The translations under genes and the position numbers were made by a program. A DNA stretch of 64,000 nt, taken from NCBI GenBank assembly GCA_020850735.1, contig JADZEE010000030.1:1-64000 (forward strand). Reading direction: 5' to 3'. The stretch comes from Gammaproteobacteria bacterium. GTDB taxonomy: Bacteria > Pseudomonadota > Gammaproteobacteria > JADZEE01. Position 1 is the stretch's first letter. The number at the start of each line of letters is the position of its first letter. Below the pieces are notes generated by a model, which made no database searches, was not told the DNA's origin, and was given only the letters and a program-made list of their open reading frames with translations. Below, piece after piece: positions 1 to 7,795 of the stretch.

Positions 1-879
1 GCGGCAGCACCGACGGCGGCGGATACGCTGCGCGCGCAGGTGGCCGCGGAACCGGCCTGCGAAGTCCCGGCGAGCGAGGCCGATCGGCGCGCGCAGGCGC
101 AGGCGCTGGGAGTGCAGACCTGGGACGCGGCGGCCATGGCCTGTGCCGGCGAGCAGTGGTACGCGCTCGCGCAGGCGCAGCCACAGGATGCCGGCGTGCA
201 GGTCGAAGCGCTCGCGTTCTTCGATACCCAGCTCTATTTTCTGCGCGTGGAAGAGGCCGCCGATCTGATGGGTGTCAACCTCGACAACAGGCGCCGGCTC
301 GAACAGGCCGGTGCGCGCTACGTCGCCCTGGCCGGCGCGGCGTCGCAGCGGTTCGCGGACGATCCGCGCGTGCTCGTGCACAAGGCGCTCGCCGCCCGGG
401 TGACGGGCGGTGCGTACGACGCCGAGCTGCTGCAGCAGGTCATCGCCAGCCATCCGGATACGCTCGCCGGGCGCGCGCAGCTCGCCCTCGGACGGATGCT
501 CTACGAACTGCCGAGCATCCTCGGCGGCAGCGCCGAGGCGGCGGTGCCGCTGCTCGAGCAGGCGCGGGCGTTGAACCCGGGCGACATGCGCGCGCTGTAT
601 TACCTGGCGGAGGCCTTCGATGAGGAGCTCGAGGAGGCGAAGGCGCTCGAGGCGATGCGCGCGATGCTGGCGATCGAACCGGCCGCCGGCGAACAGCAGA
701 TCGCCGCCGACATGCTGCGGCTGGCCGTGGGCCTGAGCCGGCGGCTCGGCGACGCGGCGCTGTCCGGATCGCTCGCCGCCCGGCGCGACGCGCTGTTGGC
801 CGCCAACCCGCGGCTGCTGACCCGGGCGAGCATCGCCGTGGGCGGGCACGGCGGCGCCAACCCGCTCGATCCGAAATGA
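1..879 (+). CDS. TPR-like repeat protein, 5' end outside window
   Basis: The reading frame is open from the first base, so the N-terminus lies upstream; an internal GTG at 40 is only the first start-like codon inside the window. The visible 290 or so residues are Ala/Leu/Glu-rich helical repeats of TPR type, for example the stretch around 'NPGDMRALYYLAEAFDEEL' followed by a helix pair with Glu/Lys/Ala. There is no catalytic motif. Its stop overlaps the start of the next gene by ATGA (876-879), so it is translationally coupled to a di-heme peroxidase and is probably the scaffold or maturation partner of that periplasmic redox group. The family resembles TPR-containing TRAP-T-like or assembly proteins; a precise assignment is not possible from the fragment. 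Confidence 0.7.
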   Translation, partial: AAAPTAADTLRAQVAAEPACEVPASEADRRAQAQALGVQTWDAAAMACAGEQWYALAQAQPQDAGVQVEALAFFDTQLYFLRVEEAADLMGVNLDNRRRLEQAGARYVALAGAASQRFADDPRVLVHKALAARVTGGAYDAELLQQVIASHPDTLAGRAQLALGRMLYELPSILGGSAEAAVPLLEQARALNPGDMRALYYLAEAFDEELEEAKALEAMRAMLAIEPAAGEQQIAADMLRLAVGLSRRLGDAALSGSLAARRDALLAANPRLLTRASIAVGGHGGANPLDPK

Positions 880-2111
880 ACGGGCGCGGCGCCGCCGGCG
901 TCGTGCTCGTGGCGACGCTGCTGCTCGCCGGCCGCGTCCTCGCGGCGGCTGCCGCGGCGGATTTCGTCCTCGCCGCGGAGTGTCCGGCCGGATTCGAAAA
1001 GACCGGCGGCGTCTGCCGGCTCCACAGCGCGTATCAACGCTACGATTCACCGCCGGGATTCGGCGGGCTGCGCGTGCCGCTGCCGCCGCTGCGCGACGGG
1101 TATACGCCGGCGCAGATCGATCTGGGTCGTTACCTGTTTTTCGATCCCCTGCTGTCCGCCGAGGCGGATGTATCCTGCGCGCACTGCCATCATCCCGATT
1201 ACGGTTACGCCGACGGGCGCGCACGCGCGATCGGTCGCGGCGGCCGCGGTGTCGGTCCGGACCGGCACGGGGGCGCGCAACTCGCGCGGGCGTCGCCGAG
1301 TCTTTGGAACGTCGGTTTCCTGTCTCACCTGTTCTGGGACGGACGCGCGGACTCGCTGGAGGCGCAGGCGCAGGGGCCGCTGTTCGCCGCCAACGAGATG
1401 GGGACGACGCCGCAGCGGCTGGAAGCGTCACTGAACGCCAGTCCCGTCTACCGGCGGTTGTTCCAGCAGGCCTTCGCGATCGATCCGGCGGGGCGCATCG
1501 AGGTGCGCCACGTCGCGGCGGCGCTGACCGCGTTCCAGAGCACGCTGGTATCGCTCGACAGCCGCTACGACCGGTACGCGCACGGCGACCCGAGCGCGCT
1601 CACCGGCCAGGAGATCGAGGGCATGAACGTGTTCCGCTCCTTCGTCGCGCGCTGCTCCCAGTGTCACACGCCGCCGCTGTTCACCAACGGCGAGCTGGCG
1701 GTGATCGGCACACCCGAGCCGCCCGGGAAGGCATTGGATCCCGGTGCGGGCGAGACGCTCGGTGAGGCGTCGCTGCGCGGGGCGTTCAAGGTGCCGACCC
1801 TGCGCAACGTGGCCCTGACCGCGCCCTACATGCACTCGGGCGCCTTCGCGACGCTCGCGCAGGTGGTGAAGTTCTACAACGGCGGGCGGGCCCACGCGCT
1901 GCCGCCGGGTGAGCGGCTGATGATCCACTGGCACATCACCAGTCCGGATCTGCGCGCGCCCGAGCTCGACGCGCTGGTGGCGTTCCTCGGCACGCTGACC
2001 GACGAGTCGGGCGCGCCCGCGGTGCCGGACCGGGTGCCCTCGGGGCTGCCGGTCGTGCCGGTACGCGGCCCCGGCGAGCACGCGCCCGGTGACGGTTCAC
2101 AGAAGGAGTGA
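876..2111 (+). CDS. MauG/CcpA-like di-heme cytochrome c peroxidase
   Basis: 411 residues with an N-terminal export signal (hydrophobic, Ala/Leu-rich, about residues 5-30) and two CxxCH heme sites: C101-A-H-C104-H105 and C260-S-Q-C263-H264. Between them is the family hallmark 'SLWNVGFLSHLFWDGRADSLE', and after the second heme come 'FKVPTLRNVALTAPYMHSG' and 'FYNGG'. These place it in the bacterial di-heme peroxidase/MauG family, which either reduces peroxide or oxidatively modifies a partner protein in the periplasm. Start ATG 876 overlaps the previous stop. A beta-helix/cytochrome c fusion follows 4 nt downstream, and that gene could be its electron donor or its target. Whether it is a true peroxidase or a MauG-type modifier cannot be decided here. 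Confidence 0.88.
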   Translation: MNGRGAAGVVLVATLLLAGRVLAAAAAADFVLAAECPAGFEKTGGVCRLHSAYQRYDSPPGFGGLRVPLPPLRDGYTPAQIDLGRYLFFDPLLSAEADVSCAHCHHPDYGYADGRARAIGRGGRGVGPDRHGGAQLARASPSLWNVGFLSHLFWDGRADSLEAQAQGPLFAANEMGTTPQRLEASLNASPVYRRLFQQAFAIDPAGRIEVRHVAAALTAFQSTLVSLDSRYDRYAHGDPSALTGQEIEGMNVFRSFVARCSQCHTPPLFTNGELAVIGTPEPPGKALDPGAGETLGEASLRGAFKVPTLRNVALTAPYMHSGAFATLAQVVKFYNGGRAHALPPGERLMIHWHITSPDLRAPELDALVAFLGTLTDESGAPAVPDRVPSGLPVVPVRGPGEHAPGDGSQKE

Positions 2112-2115
2112 AGCG

Positions 2116-3504
2116 ATGCAAGGTCTGTCGTCGTGGCTGTGGTTGGGGGCCGTCCTCGGTGCGGGGGCGGTTCAGGCCGAAGTGCTCGTGGTCGAGCCGG
2201 GCCAGCGGATCCAGGACGCGGTGCGCCGGGCGGCGCCCGGCGACGTCGTCGAGGTGATGCCGGGCACGTACCGGGAGACCGTCTACGTCGACAAGGACGG
2301 CATCGTTCTGCGCGGCATCATCGTCGCCGGCGAACGGGCGACGCTGGACGGCGAGAACACGCGCAACGACGGCATCCTGGTCGCGGGGCACGGGGTCGTG
2401 GTCGAGAATTTCGCCGTGCGCCATTACAAGGCCAACGGCATCATGACCCAGGGGGCGAACAACTTCGTCATCCGCAACAATATCGTCGAAGGCACGAGCG
2501 TGTACGGGATCTTCCCGCAGTTCGGCAAGAACGGGCTGGTCAGTCACAACATCGTGTCCAAGGTCGAGGACGCGGCGATCTACGTGGGCATGTGCGACAA
2601 CGTCGACGTGCTCTACAACGAGACCTACGCCAGCGTCATGGGCATCGAGACGGAGAACTCGCACGACATGCTCGTGGAGGGCAACTACGTGCACGGCAAC
2701 GCCGCCGGCATGGTGATCTCGCTGGTACCGGGGCTGCCGGTGAAGACGGCCGAGCGCACGATCCTGCGCAACAACTTCGTCGTCGACAACAACCTCGACA
2801 ACTTCGCACCGGAGGGTGCGATCGCGGCGGGTCTGCCGGCCGGGATCGGCGTGATGGTGTTTGCGGCCGACGACGCGATCATCGAGGGCAACGTGTTCCG
2901 CAACAACGGCAGCGCGGCGATCGTGTTCGGCGATCACGCCAGCTTCAGCGACGTCGCGCCGGCGGATCCGGGCATGGATCCGCGTCCCGACCGCGCCCGC
3001 GTGCTGCGCAACGTCTACATCGACAACGGCACGGCGCCCAAGGACGACATCGCCGCGCTGCTCGCGGCCGCGGGCATCGACCACGGGCCGGACATCCTCG
3101 CAACCGGCAAGGGGCGCAAGAACTGCATCCTCGACCGGCGGGCCGTGCGCGAGGCGGGTACGGAGCGCTGGAGCGAGTGCGAGGCCGGCGCGAGCAGCGC
3201 GGACGTCGTCAGCATGCGCACGGCGGCACCGGTCCCGAGCCCGGCGCTCACGCGTGAACAGCGCGGGCACATGACCTACCTGTCCGTGTGCACGGGCTGT
3301 CACACTTACAATGCCCGCATCGTCGGCCCGCCCATGCAGGTCATTCAGACCCTGTACGCCGGCAATCCCGAGGGTATGGTGGCCTACGTGAAGCAGCCGC
3401 AGAAAAAATGGCCGGGCTATCCGGAGATGCCGCCGCAGGACTACCTGCCCGATGAGGTGCTGCTGGAGGTCGCAAACTACATCCTGGCCTTGCGTCCCGA
3501 GTGA
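2116..3504 (+). CDS. parallel beta-helix protein fused to a cytochrome c domain
   Basis: 462 residues. Start ATG 2116 is chosen because AAGGAG sits at 2103-2108 and a clean signal peptide follows (residues 1-20, ending VQAEV). Residues of about 25-300 are right-handed parallel beta-helix (NosD/pectate-lyase-like PbH1) repeats with recurring N-N/G-N-x-V/I turns, such as 'NNFVIRNNIVEGTSVYGI' and 'DDAIIEGNVFRNNGSAAIVFG'. After a linker, a small class I cytochrome c domain carries C392-T-G-C395-H396 and a likely axial Met in the C-terminal 'YPEMPP' segment. Exported, predicted periplasmic. The beta-helix is known as a carbohydrate or metal-site scaffold; its fusion to heme next to a di-heme peroxidase suggests a redox-coupled enzyme or receptor. 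The substrate is unknown. Confidence 0.82.
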   Translation: MQGLSSWLWLGAVLGAGAVQAEVLVVEPGQRIQDAVRRAAPGDVVEVMPGTYRETVYVDKDGIVLRGIIVAGERATLDGENTRNDGILVAGHGVVVENFAVRHYKANGIMTQGANNFVIRNNIVEGTSVYGIFPQFGKNGLVSHNIVSKVEDAAIYVGMCDNVDVLYNETYASVMGIETENSHDMLVEGNYVHGNAAGMVISLVPGLPVKTAERTILRNNFVVDNNLDNFAPEGAIAAGLPAGIGVMVFAADDAIIEGNVFRNNGSAAIVFGDHASFSDVAPADPGMDPRPDRARVLRNVYIDNGTAPKDDIAALLAAAGIDHGPDILATGKGRKNCILDRRAVREAGTERWSECEAGASSADVVSMRTAAPVPSPALTREQRGHMTYLSVCTGCHTYNARIVGPPMQVIQTLYAGNPEGMVAYVKQPQKKWPGYPEMPPQDYLPDEVLLEVANYILALRPE

Positions 3505-3614
3505 GGCGCGCCGTCCGCGCGCGCCCCGGCGGCCGGCCGCGGACGCGGGGCGCTGGCGGGCACCGCACCGGCGTGCTACAAGATCCATGAACAGGGTCTC
3601 GTGCGGGTGTGTCG

Positions 3615-4814
3615 ATGAGCTTCGGCACCGCCATTTGCGCCGTCACCGGGATCCCCGGCGCCGCGCGTGCCGGGATCGGGGCGGCCCTGTGCATCGTGTT
3701 ACTCGCGGGATGCGCGGGCGCACCGGCGCCGCGGCCGGACGCAGCCGATCCGCTGCGGGCGGTCGAGGCGCTGGAACGCCAGGCGCTGCCCTCCGCCGCC
3801 ACGGTCACCGACGTCGACGTGCTCGCCGTCAGCCCGGCCATGGAGCGCTTCCTCGAACGCTACCTGCGCGAGTATCCCGACTCGCGTCACCGGGTGGACA
3901 TGCTTCGTTACGTGATCATCCACCCGGGCCTGCTCGGGTTCACGTACGACCAGAGCAGGACCCGCACCGCCGCCGCGGCGTTCGAAGCCCGCAACGGCAA
4001 CTGTCTGACGCTGTCGAATCTGTTCATCGCGCTGGCACGCCGGCTCGGTATCGACGCCCATTACCAGGAAGTGTCGCTCGGCAATTCCTGGACGAAGCAC
4101 GAGGATCTGTACCTGCTGAACCGGCACATCAACGTGCGCGGCCGCTTGCGCAACGGCCAGGGCTACGTCATGGACTTCATTCACATCGACACCGAGCTGG
4201 CGCCCAATGCGCGCACGGTCACGGACGCGCGGGCGCGCGCGCGCGCGCAGTACTACAACAACCTCGGTGTCGAGCACCTGTATGCGCGCGAGACCGCGCA
4301 GGCCGTCGCCTGGTTCAAGAAAGCCATCGCGACGGCGCCGGAGCTCGATTACGTGTGGTCCAACCTCGCCACCGCCTATGGCCGGGTGAGCGAGTATGCG
4401 GCCGCGGAGGCCGCGTTTCACACCGCCCTGGCGCTGAACGCCGAGAACTGGTCGGCCATCAACAATCTCGCGATCCTGTACCGCCGCACCGGGCGGGAAG
4501 CCGAGGCCGAACGCGCGCTCGGCAGCATCGAGCGCTTTCGCCTGCGCAATCCCTACTACCGCATCGAGCTGAGCGAGCAGGCGTACCAGAACGGCGACTA
4601 CCGCGAGGCGATCGCGTAGGCCGAGCGCGCCATCGCCATCAAGCCCGGCGAGCACGAGTTTCATTTCGCGCTCGCCAAGTCCTACTTCCGCGCCGGCGAC
4701 CCGGACAAGGCGCAGGCGAGCTTCCACGAGGCGCAGCGCCTGGCCGGCGGCGGCGCGGCCGGCGAGCGCTATCGCCATCCGATCGCGGCCCTGCTGCAGC
4801 GGACCGACGGCTGA
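3615..4814 (+). pseudogene. transglutaminase-TPR lipoprotein interrupted by an in-frame amber codon
   Basis: From ATG 3615 (GTG 3609 is an alternative) the frame encodes a lipoprotein signal with lipobox L-A-G-C33. It continues with a transglutaminase-like core (C130 in 'NGNCLTLSNLF', then His in 'NRHINV' and Asp in 'VMDFIHID', a plausible Cys-His-Asp triad) and TPR repeats. Translation stops at TAG 4617-4619 after 'YREAIA'. The same frame then continues for 64 codons with perfect TPR sequence ('AERAIAIKPGEHEFHFALAK', then 'SYFRAGDPDKA') to TGA 4812-4814. A single CAG to TAG change would explain this. It is a recent nonsense mutation, a sequencing error, or suppressed readthrough. The truncated 334-residue product would keep the transglutaminase core and most TPRs. 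Confidence 0.8.
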
Positions 4815-5136
4815 TCCGCCCGCCGGCGACGCTCCCGGGACGCGGGCCGGCATACTCTGCGCGGGCCGATTTCGCTACGCTCTCACGCCGGCCATGTCCT
4901 CGGGGAGAACGGCGTCAGTTCGTCGGGCAGCTTGTAGTCCAATCCGTTGCTGGCGAAGTCGTTCATATCAGCCATATCCGTCCCGTCAAGAGCTCGTTGT
5001 ATCACGCTCTGCGCGCCGGTCAGCTCGAGGATCCAGCTCTGGCGCCAACGAACGCGAGGGGGCGGTACTGTCGGAGGAGATGGCGTTTATACTTCCTATA
5101 CGCAGTCACAATAATTTTCTTAAGGGGTCGCTAGTG
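4815..5136. other. gene-poor stretch holding repeat copy 1 and a short minus-strand ORF
   Basis: This intergenic region separates the GC-rich redox group from the AT-richer oxidoreductase gene. It contains the left copy of the 89-bp repeat (5015-5103) and a possible ribosome-binding site TAAGGGG at 5120-5126 serving the gene at 5137. On the minus strand, 4975 to 4883 encodes a 30-residue ORF that begins MADMNDFASNGLDYKLPDEL and ends with a stop. It reads like the natural N-terminus of a protein but is too short to identify; it could be a gene start truncated by the rearrangement that made this region. Confidence 0.4.
5015..5103 (+). repeat. 89-bp imperfect direct repeat, left copy
   Basis: Aligns without gaps to 7619-7707 (offset 2604) with 7 mismatches, about 92 percent identity. 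The conserved core includes GAGGATCCAGCTCTGGCGCC and, at the right end, ATGGCGTTTATACTTCC followed by TATACGC. The copy ends 33 nt before the start of the flavin oxidoreductase gene. The differences between copies are mostly non-synonymous in every frame, so conserved coding is unlikely to be why the copies match. It could be an attachment-site-like scar, a duplicated promoter segment, or the end of an unrecognised element. Confidence 0.85.
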
Positions 5137-7242
5137 ATGACAATCAATACTTACCCGGGTGAAAGCAGATATCCCAATCTCTTTTCACCACTGACCATCG
5201 GCAATATCACGCTAAGAAACCGCATCATGCAGTCCGCGCATGCCAAGGCCTTTCACATACGTGATGGCATCACCAACAATCGCGATATTTTCTATCACGC
5301 TGCCAGGGCCAAGGGCGGCATTGGCCTGATGATAACCGGCAACCGCCTGGTACACCCGACGTCGAATACGTTCTGCCGGGGATTTTCCTACGGTTATCGC
5401 AAGGAAATGGTTGAGCGTGACGCCGCATTAACCCAAATCGTTCATGATTTCGGCGCACATATTTTTGCGCAACTAAACCATTTCGGCGTGATGGGCGAAG
5501 CGGAGGCCATGGATGACTATCGTATTCTCTGGTCGGCATCGAATATCAAATCACCGCCGTTTGGTGAAATGGCCAAGGCCATGGAAAGACAGGACATGGA
5601 CGAGGCAAGAGATGGCTGGGCCCTGTCCGCTGAGTTTGCGCGTGATGCGAATTTCGATGGCGTGGAAGTCCATTTGGCCCACAGTTATCTCTTGCAGCAG
5701 TTTATTTCACCACTGTACAACAAACGCAAGGATGAATACGGCGGCAGTCTGGAAAACCGCATGCGCTATCCGCTGGAAGTGATCAGAGCAGTGCGGGAAC
5801 GGGTTGGCGCCGACTTCGTGGTCGGTGTGCGGCTCAATGTTGATGATGTCGTGCCGGGTGGCATGGAAGTGAAGGACTGGATCGAAGTGGCAAAGGTTAT
5901 CGAGGCCACCGGCATGATCGATTTCATCATGACAACTGCCGGCACCTATCAGTCAGCAACTTATATCATGCCGCCCTACGATGTCCCCGACGGCTGGCTG
6001 GTTAAGCCGATTGGTCAGTTAAAAAGAGCGGTTTCGCTTCCGGTCTTTGCTGTTTCCACGATAGGAACTGGTAAGGAGGCCGAAGCTATCCTGGCCAATG
6101 GCGACGCAGACATGGTGGCGATGACACGTGCGCAGATCGCGGATCCGGAACTCGCCAATAAAATCCGGGAAGGACGTGAAGATGAAATCTACCACTGCCT
6201 GCGATGCAACCAGGGCTGTATAGCGCGGCTGTTCCGCGGTGCTGGCATCACCTGCCAGATTAATCCACGTACCGGGCGCGAAGAGGTTTTTGGTGACCAG
6301 ACATTTACACCCGCAAAAGAATCCAAACATTGGGTAGTCATCGGTGGTGGTCCCGCAGGAATGAAGGCGGCAGAGGGCCTGGCGAAGCGGGGACACAAAG
6401 TCACCTTGCTGGAAAAGGGCGGCGAACTGGGCGGTCAGGTGAATTATATTATTCAACTACCCCGTCGCGATTCATTTGCCTGGATAACGGAAGATCTGAA
6501 AGTGCACATGGCCAAAGCCGGTGTGGAAGTTCGCCTGAAGACGGAGGCGACTGTCGAACTCGTCAAGTCATTAAACCCGGGCGGGGTGATAGTGGCAACG
6601 GGTTCCGTGCCTGATCGTAGTGGTTATTCCGATGTCTTGCCGCTGGTTGATCACATCCCCGGTATTGACAGTGAGCATGTCATGACCGGTCTGGATGTGC
6701 TTGATAAGCCGGACAAGGTTGGTGACAGGGTGCTGGTACTCGATGATGAAGGCAACCGCTACGCCGCAGGCGTCGCGGAATTCTTAACTGAACGCAATCA
6801 TAAGGTCCATCTGGTTAGTCGTTGGAACGCCCTGTTTCATAAAATTGCCCCGACCCTGGACCAGCCCGTTGTTTACGCAAACCTGTTTGCCGCCGGGATG
6901 ACCTATACCCTGAATTCATGGCTGACAAAAGTGGATGGCGGCAAGGTGAATATATTGAATCTTTATTCCGGCGACGAGGAACAGATGGATGGTTTCGATA
7001 CCATCGTCCTGGTGGTCAGACATCTTCCCTGCGAGGAATTATATTTTGCTTTGAAGGAAAAACTGCCTGGGATCGATGTGCAAAGGGTAGGTGATTGCGT
7101 TGCACCACGCAGGACGGACCACGCTATTTTTGAGGGGTTTCTTGCGGGACGCGAATCCTTTGATAACTGGACACGTTACATCGAACCCGGGTCCATAGAA
7201 CAGTTTGATGGGCCGGTAGCAAAAGAAATATTTGATTACTGA
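5137..7242 (+). CDS. NADH:flavin oxidoreductase, 2,4-dienoyl-CoA reductase-like, on a low-GC island
   Basis: 701 residues. ATG 5137 follows TAAGGGG; an overlapping GTG at 5134 is possible. Residues 1-340 form an Old Yellow Enzyme FMN barrel ('PLTIGNITLRNRIM', 'GVEVHLAHSYLLQQFISP', 'YNKRKDEYGGSLENR'). Next is the canonical Fe-S cluster set C354-x2-C357-x3-C361-x11-C373, then an FAD/NAD(P) domain beginning 'VIGGGPAGMKAAEGLAKRG'. This is the FadH/BaiCD/trimethylamine-dehydrogenase architecture, reducing enoyl or dienoyl substrates with NAD(P)H. Base composition is clearly more AT-rich than every neighbour, with A/T-ending codons common. The gene is bracketed by direct repeats and followed by an IstB-like remnant, so recent horizontal acquisition is likely. 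The substrate is unknown. Confidence 0.88.
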   Translation: MTINTYPGESRYPNLFSPLTIGNITLRNRIMQSAHAKAFHIRDGITNNRDIFYHAARAKGGIGLMITGNRLVHPTSNTFCRGFSYGYRKEMVERDAALTQIVHDFGAHIFAQLNHFGVMGEAEAMDDYRILWSASNIKSPPFGEMAKAMERQDMDEARDGWALSAEFARDANFDGVEVHLAHSYLLQQFISPLYNKRKDEYGGSLENRMRYPLEVIRAVRERVGADFVVGVRLNVDDVVPGGMEVKDWIEVAKVIEATGMIDFIMTTAGTYQSATYIMPPYDVPDGWLVKPIGQLKRAVSLPVFAVSTIGTGKEAEAILANGDADMVAMTRAQIADPELANKIREGREDEIYHCLRCNQGCIARLFRGAGITCQINPRTGREEVFGDQTFTPAKESKHWVVIGGGPAGMKAAEGLAKRGHKVTLLEKGGELGGQVNYIIQLPRRDSFAWITEDLKVHMAKAGVEVRLKTEATVELVKSLNPGGVIVATGSVPDRSGYSDVLPLVDHIPGIDSEHVMTGLDVLDKPDKVGDRVLVLDDEGNRYAAGVAEFLTERNHKVHLVSRWNALFHKIAPTLDQPVVYANLFAAGMTYTLNSWLTKVDGGKVNILNLYSGDEEQMDGFDTIVLVVRHLPCEELYFALKEKLPGIDVQRVGDCVAPRRTDHAIFEGFLAGRESFDNWTRYIEPGSIEQFDGPVAKEIFDY

Positions 7243-7248
7243 GTTGGA

Positions 7249-7392
7249 AACTACCAGCAGCTCGGCGGGTTTGAACTGCGTGCAGAGCTTGCGAAGTACG
7301 CCGAGGTCGCACGCTTCGTGGATGTCCTCGACGAGTTGATGGGCCGCGCGGTAGAGAAGCGTGTAGCCACGATGGCCGGCGGGGCACGCGAG
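7249..7392 (-). pseudogene. remnant resembling IS21-family IstB ATPase
   Basis: Read on the minus strand, 48 codons give LACPAGHRGYTLLYRAAHQL, then VEDIHEACDLGVLRKLC, then TQFKPAELLVV. This follows the IstB segment between Walker A and Walker B (LACALG...GYRVLY...L..EL...L..L...DLLIIDD). Neither end of the protein is present: there is no Walker A upstream, and the fragment stops exactly where the DD of Walker B should follow, a few bases from the oxidoreductase stop codon. The match is by eye and short, so the family call is tentative. If right, it is the scar of an IS21-type insertion associated with the acquired gene. Confidence 0.45.
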
Positions 7393-7618
7393 GCGAAAGG
7401 CGCCGCCGTTCGAGCTTCCCGCTTGCCGCCATGCCGGGCGCCGTCCTAAAAGGGGTTGTTTGACTGAGCCGGATTAGCCGATGACCGCCGCCTGAAACTG
7501 CGAGGCCGGCGCGGCAAAGATAGCGGCTGGCCTGATGGCCGGCGAACGCAGGAAAAGTGCGCGGGCGCACCGGCGTTCGGTTGGATTCGGGCGTCAAGAT
7601 GCCGGCCAGAGGCCCTTC

Positions 7619-7707
7619 GCCGGTCAGATCGAGGATCCAGCTCTGGCGCCGACGAACGCGAGGAGGCGGTTCCGTGGGAAGAGATGGCGTTTATACTTCC
7701 TATACGC
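7619..7707 (+). repeat. 89-bp imperfect direct repeat, right copy
   Basis: Partner of 5015-5103, same orientation, 82 of 89 positions identical. It ends 88 nt before the acyl-CoA ligase start. Each copy therefore lies just upstream of a plus-strand gene, which is compatible with either a mobile-element boundary or a duplicated regulatory segment. The TTTATACTTCC core contains a TATACT hexamer that could act as a -10 element. Confidence 0.85.
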
Positions 7708-7795
7708 CCGATCCGCGGATCGCCGGGCCCGGTGCCGCGCGCGGGCGCTGGTCCGGGAGCCGGCGCATCGGCCGAACCACGCGAGGGGGGAACTC

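Larger units (their letters stand above)
7243..7795. other. gene-poor stretch with IstB-like scar and repeat copy 2
   Basis: No intact gene is supported here. The region holds the IstB-like remnant (7249-7392), undistinguished GC-rich sequence, then the right copy of the 89-bp repeat (7619-7707) and the leader of the acyl-CoA ligase gene with a GAGGGGGG ribosome-binding site at 7783-7790. Long open frames overlapping it show no family resemblance. Confidence 0.6.

Noticed and set aside
1936..3588. Long minus-strand open frame antisense to the beta-helix gene
   Set aside because: Arg/His/Asp-rich translation typical of the antisense of GC-rich coding DNA; the plus strand has signal peptide, heme motif and ribosome-binding site.
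5015..5103. The 89-bp repeat as the end of a conserved protein-coding segment (both copies are open in one frame)
   Set aside because: Most differences between copies change the amino acid, so coding constraint is not supported.
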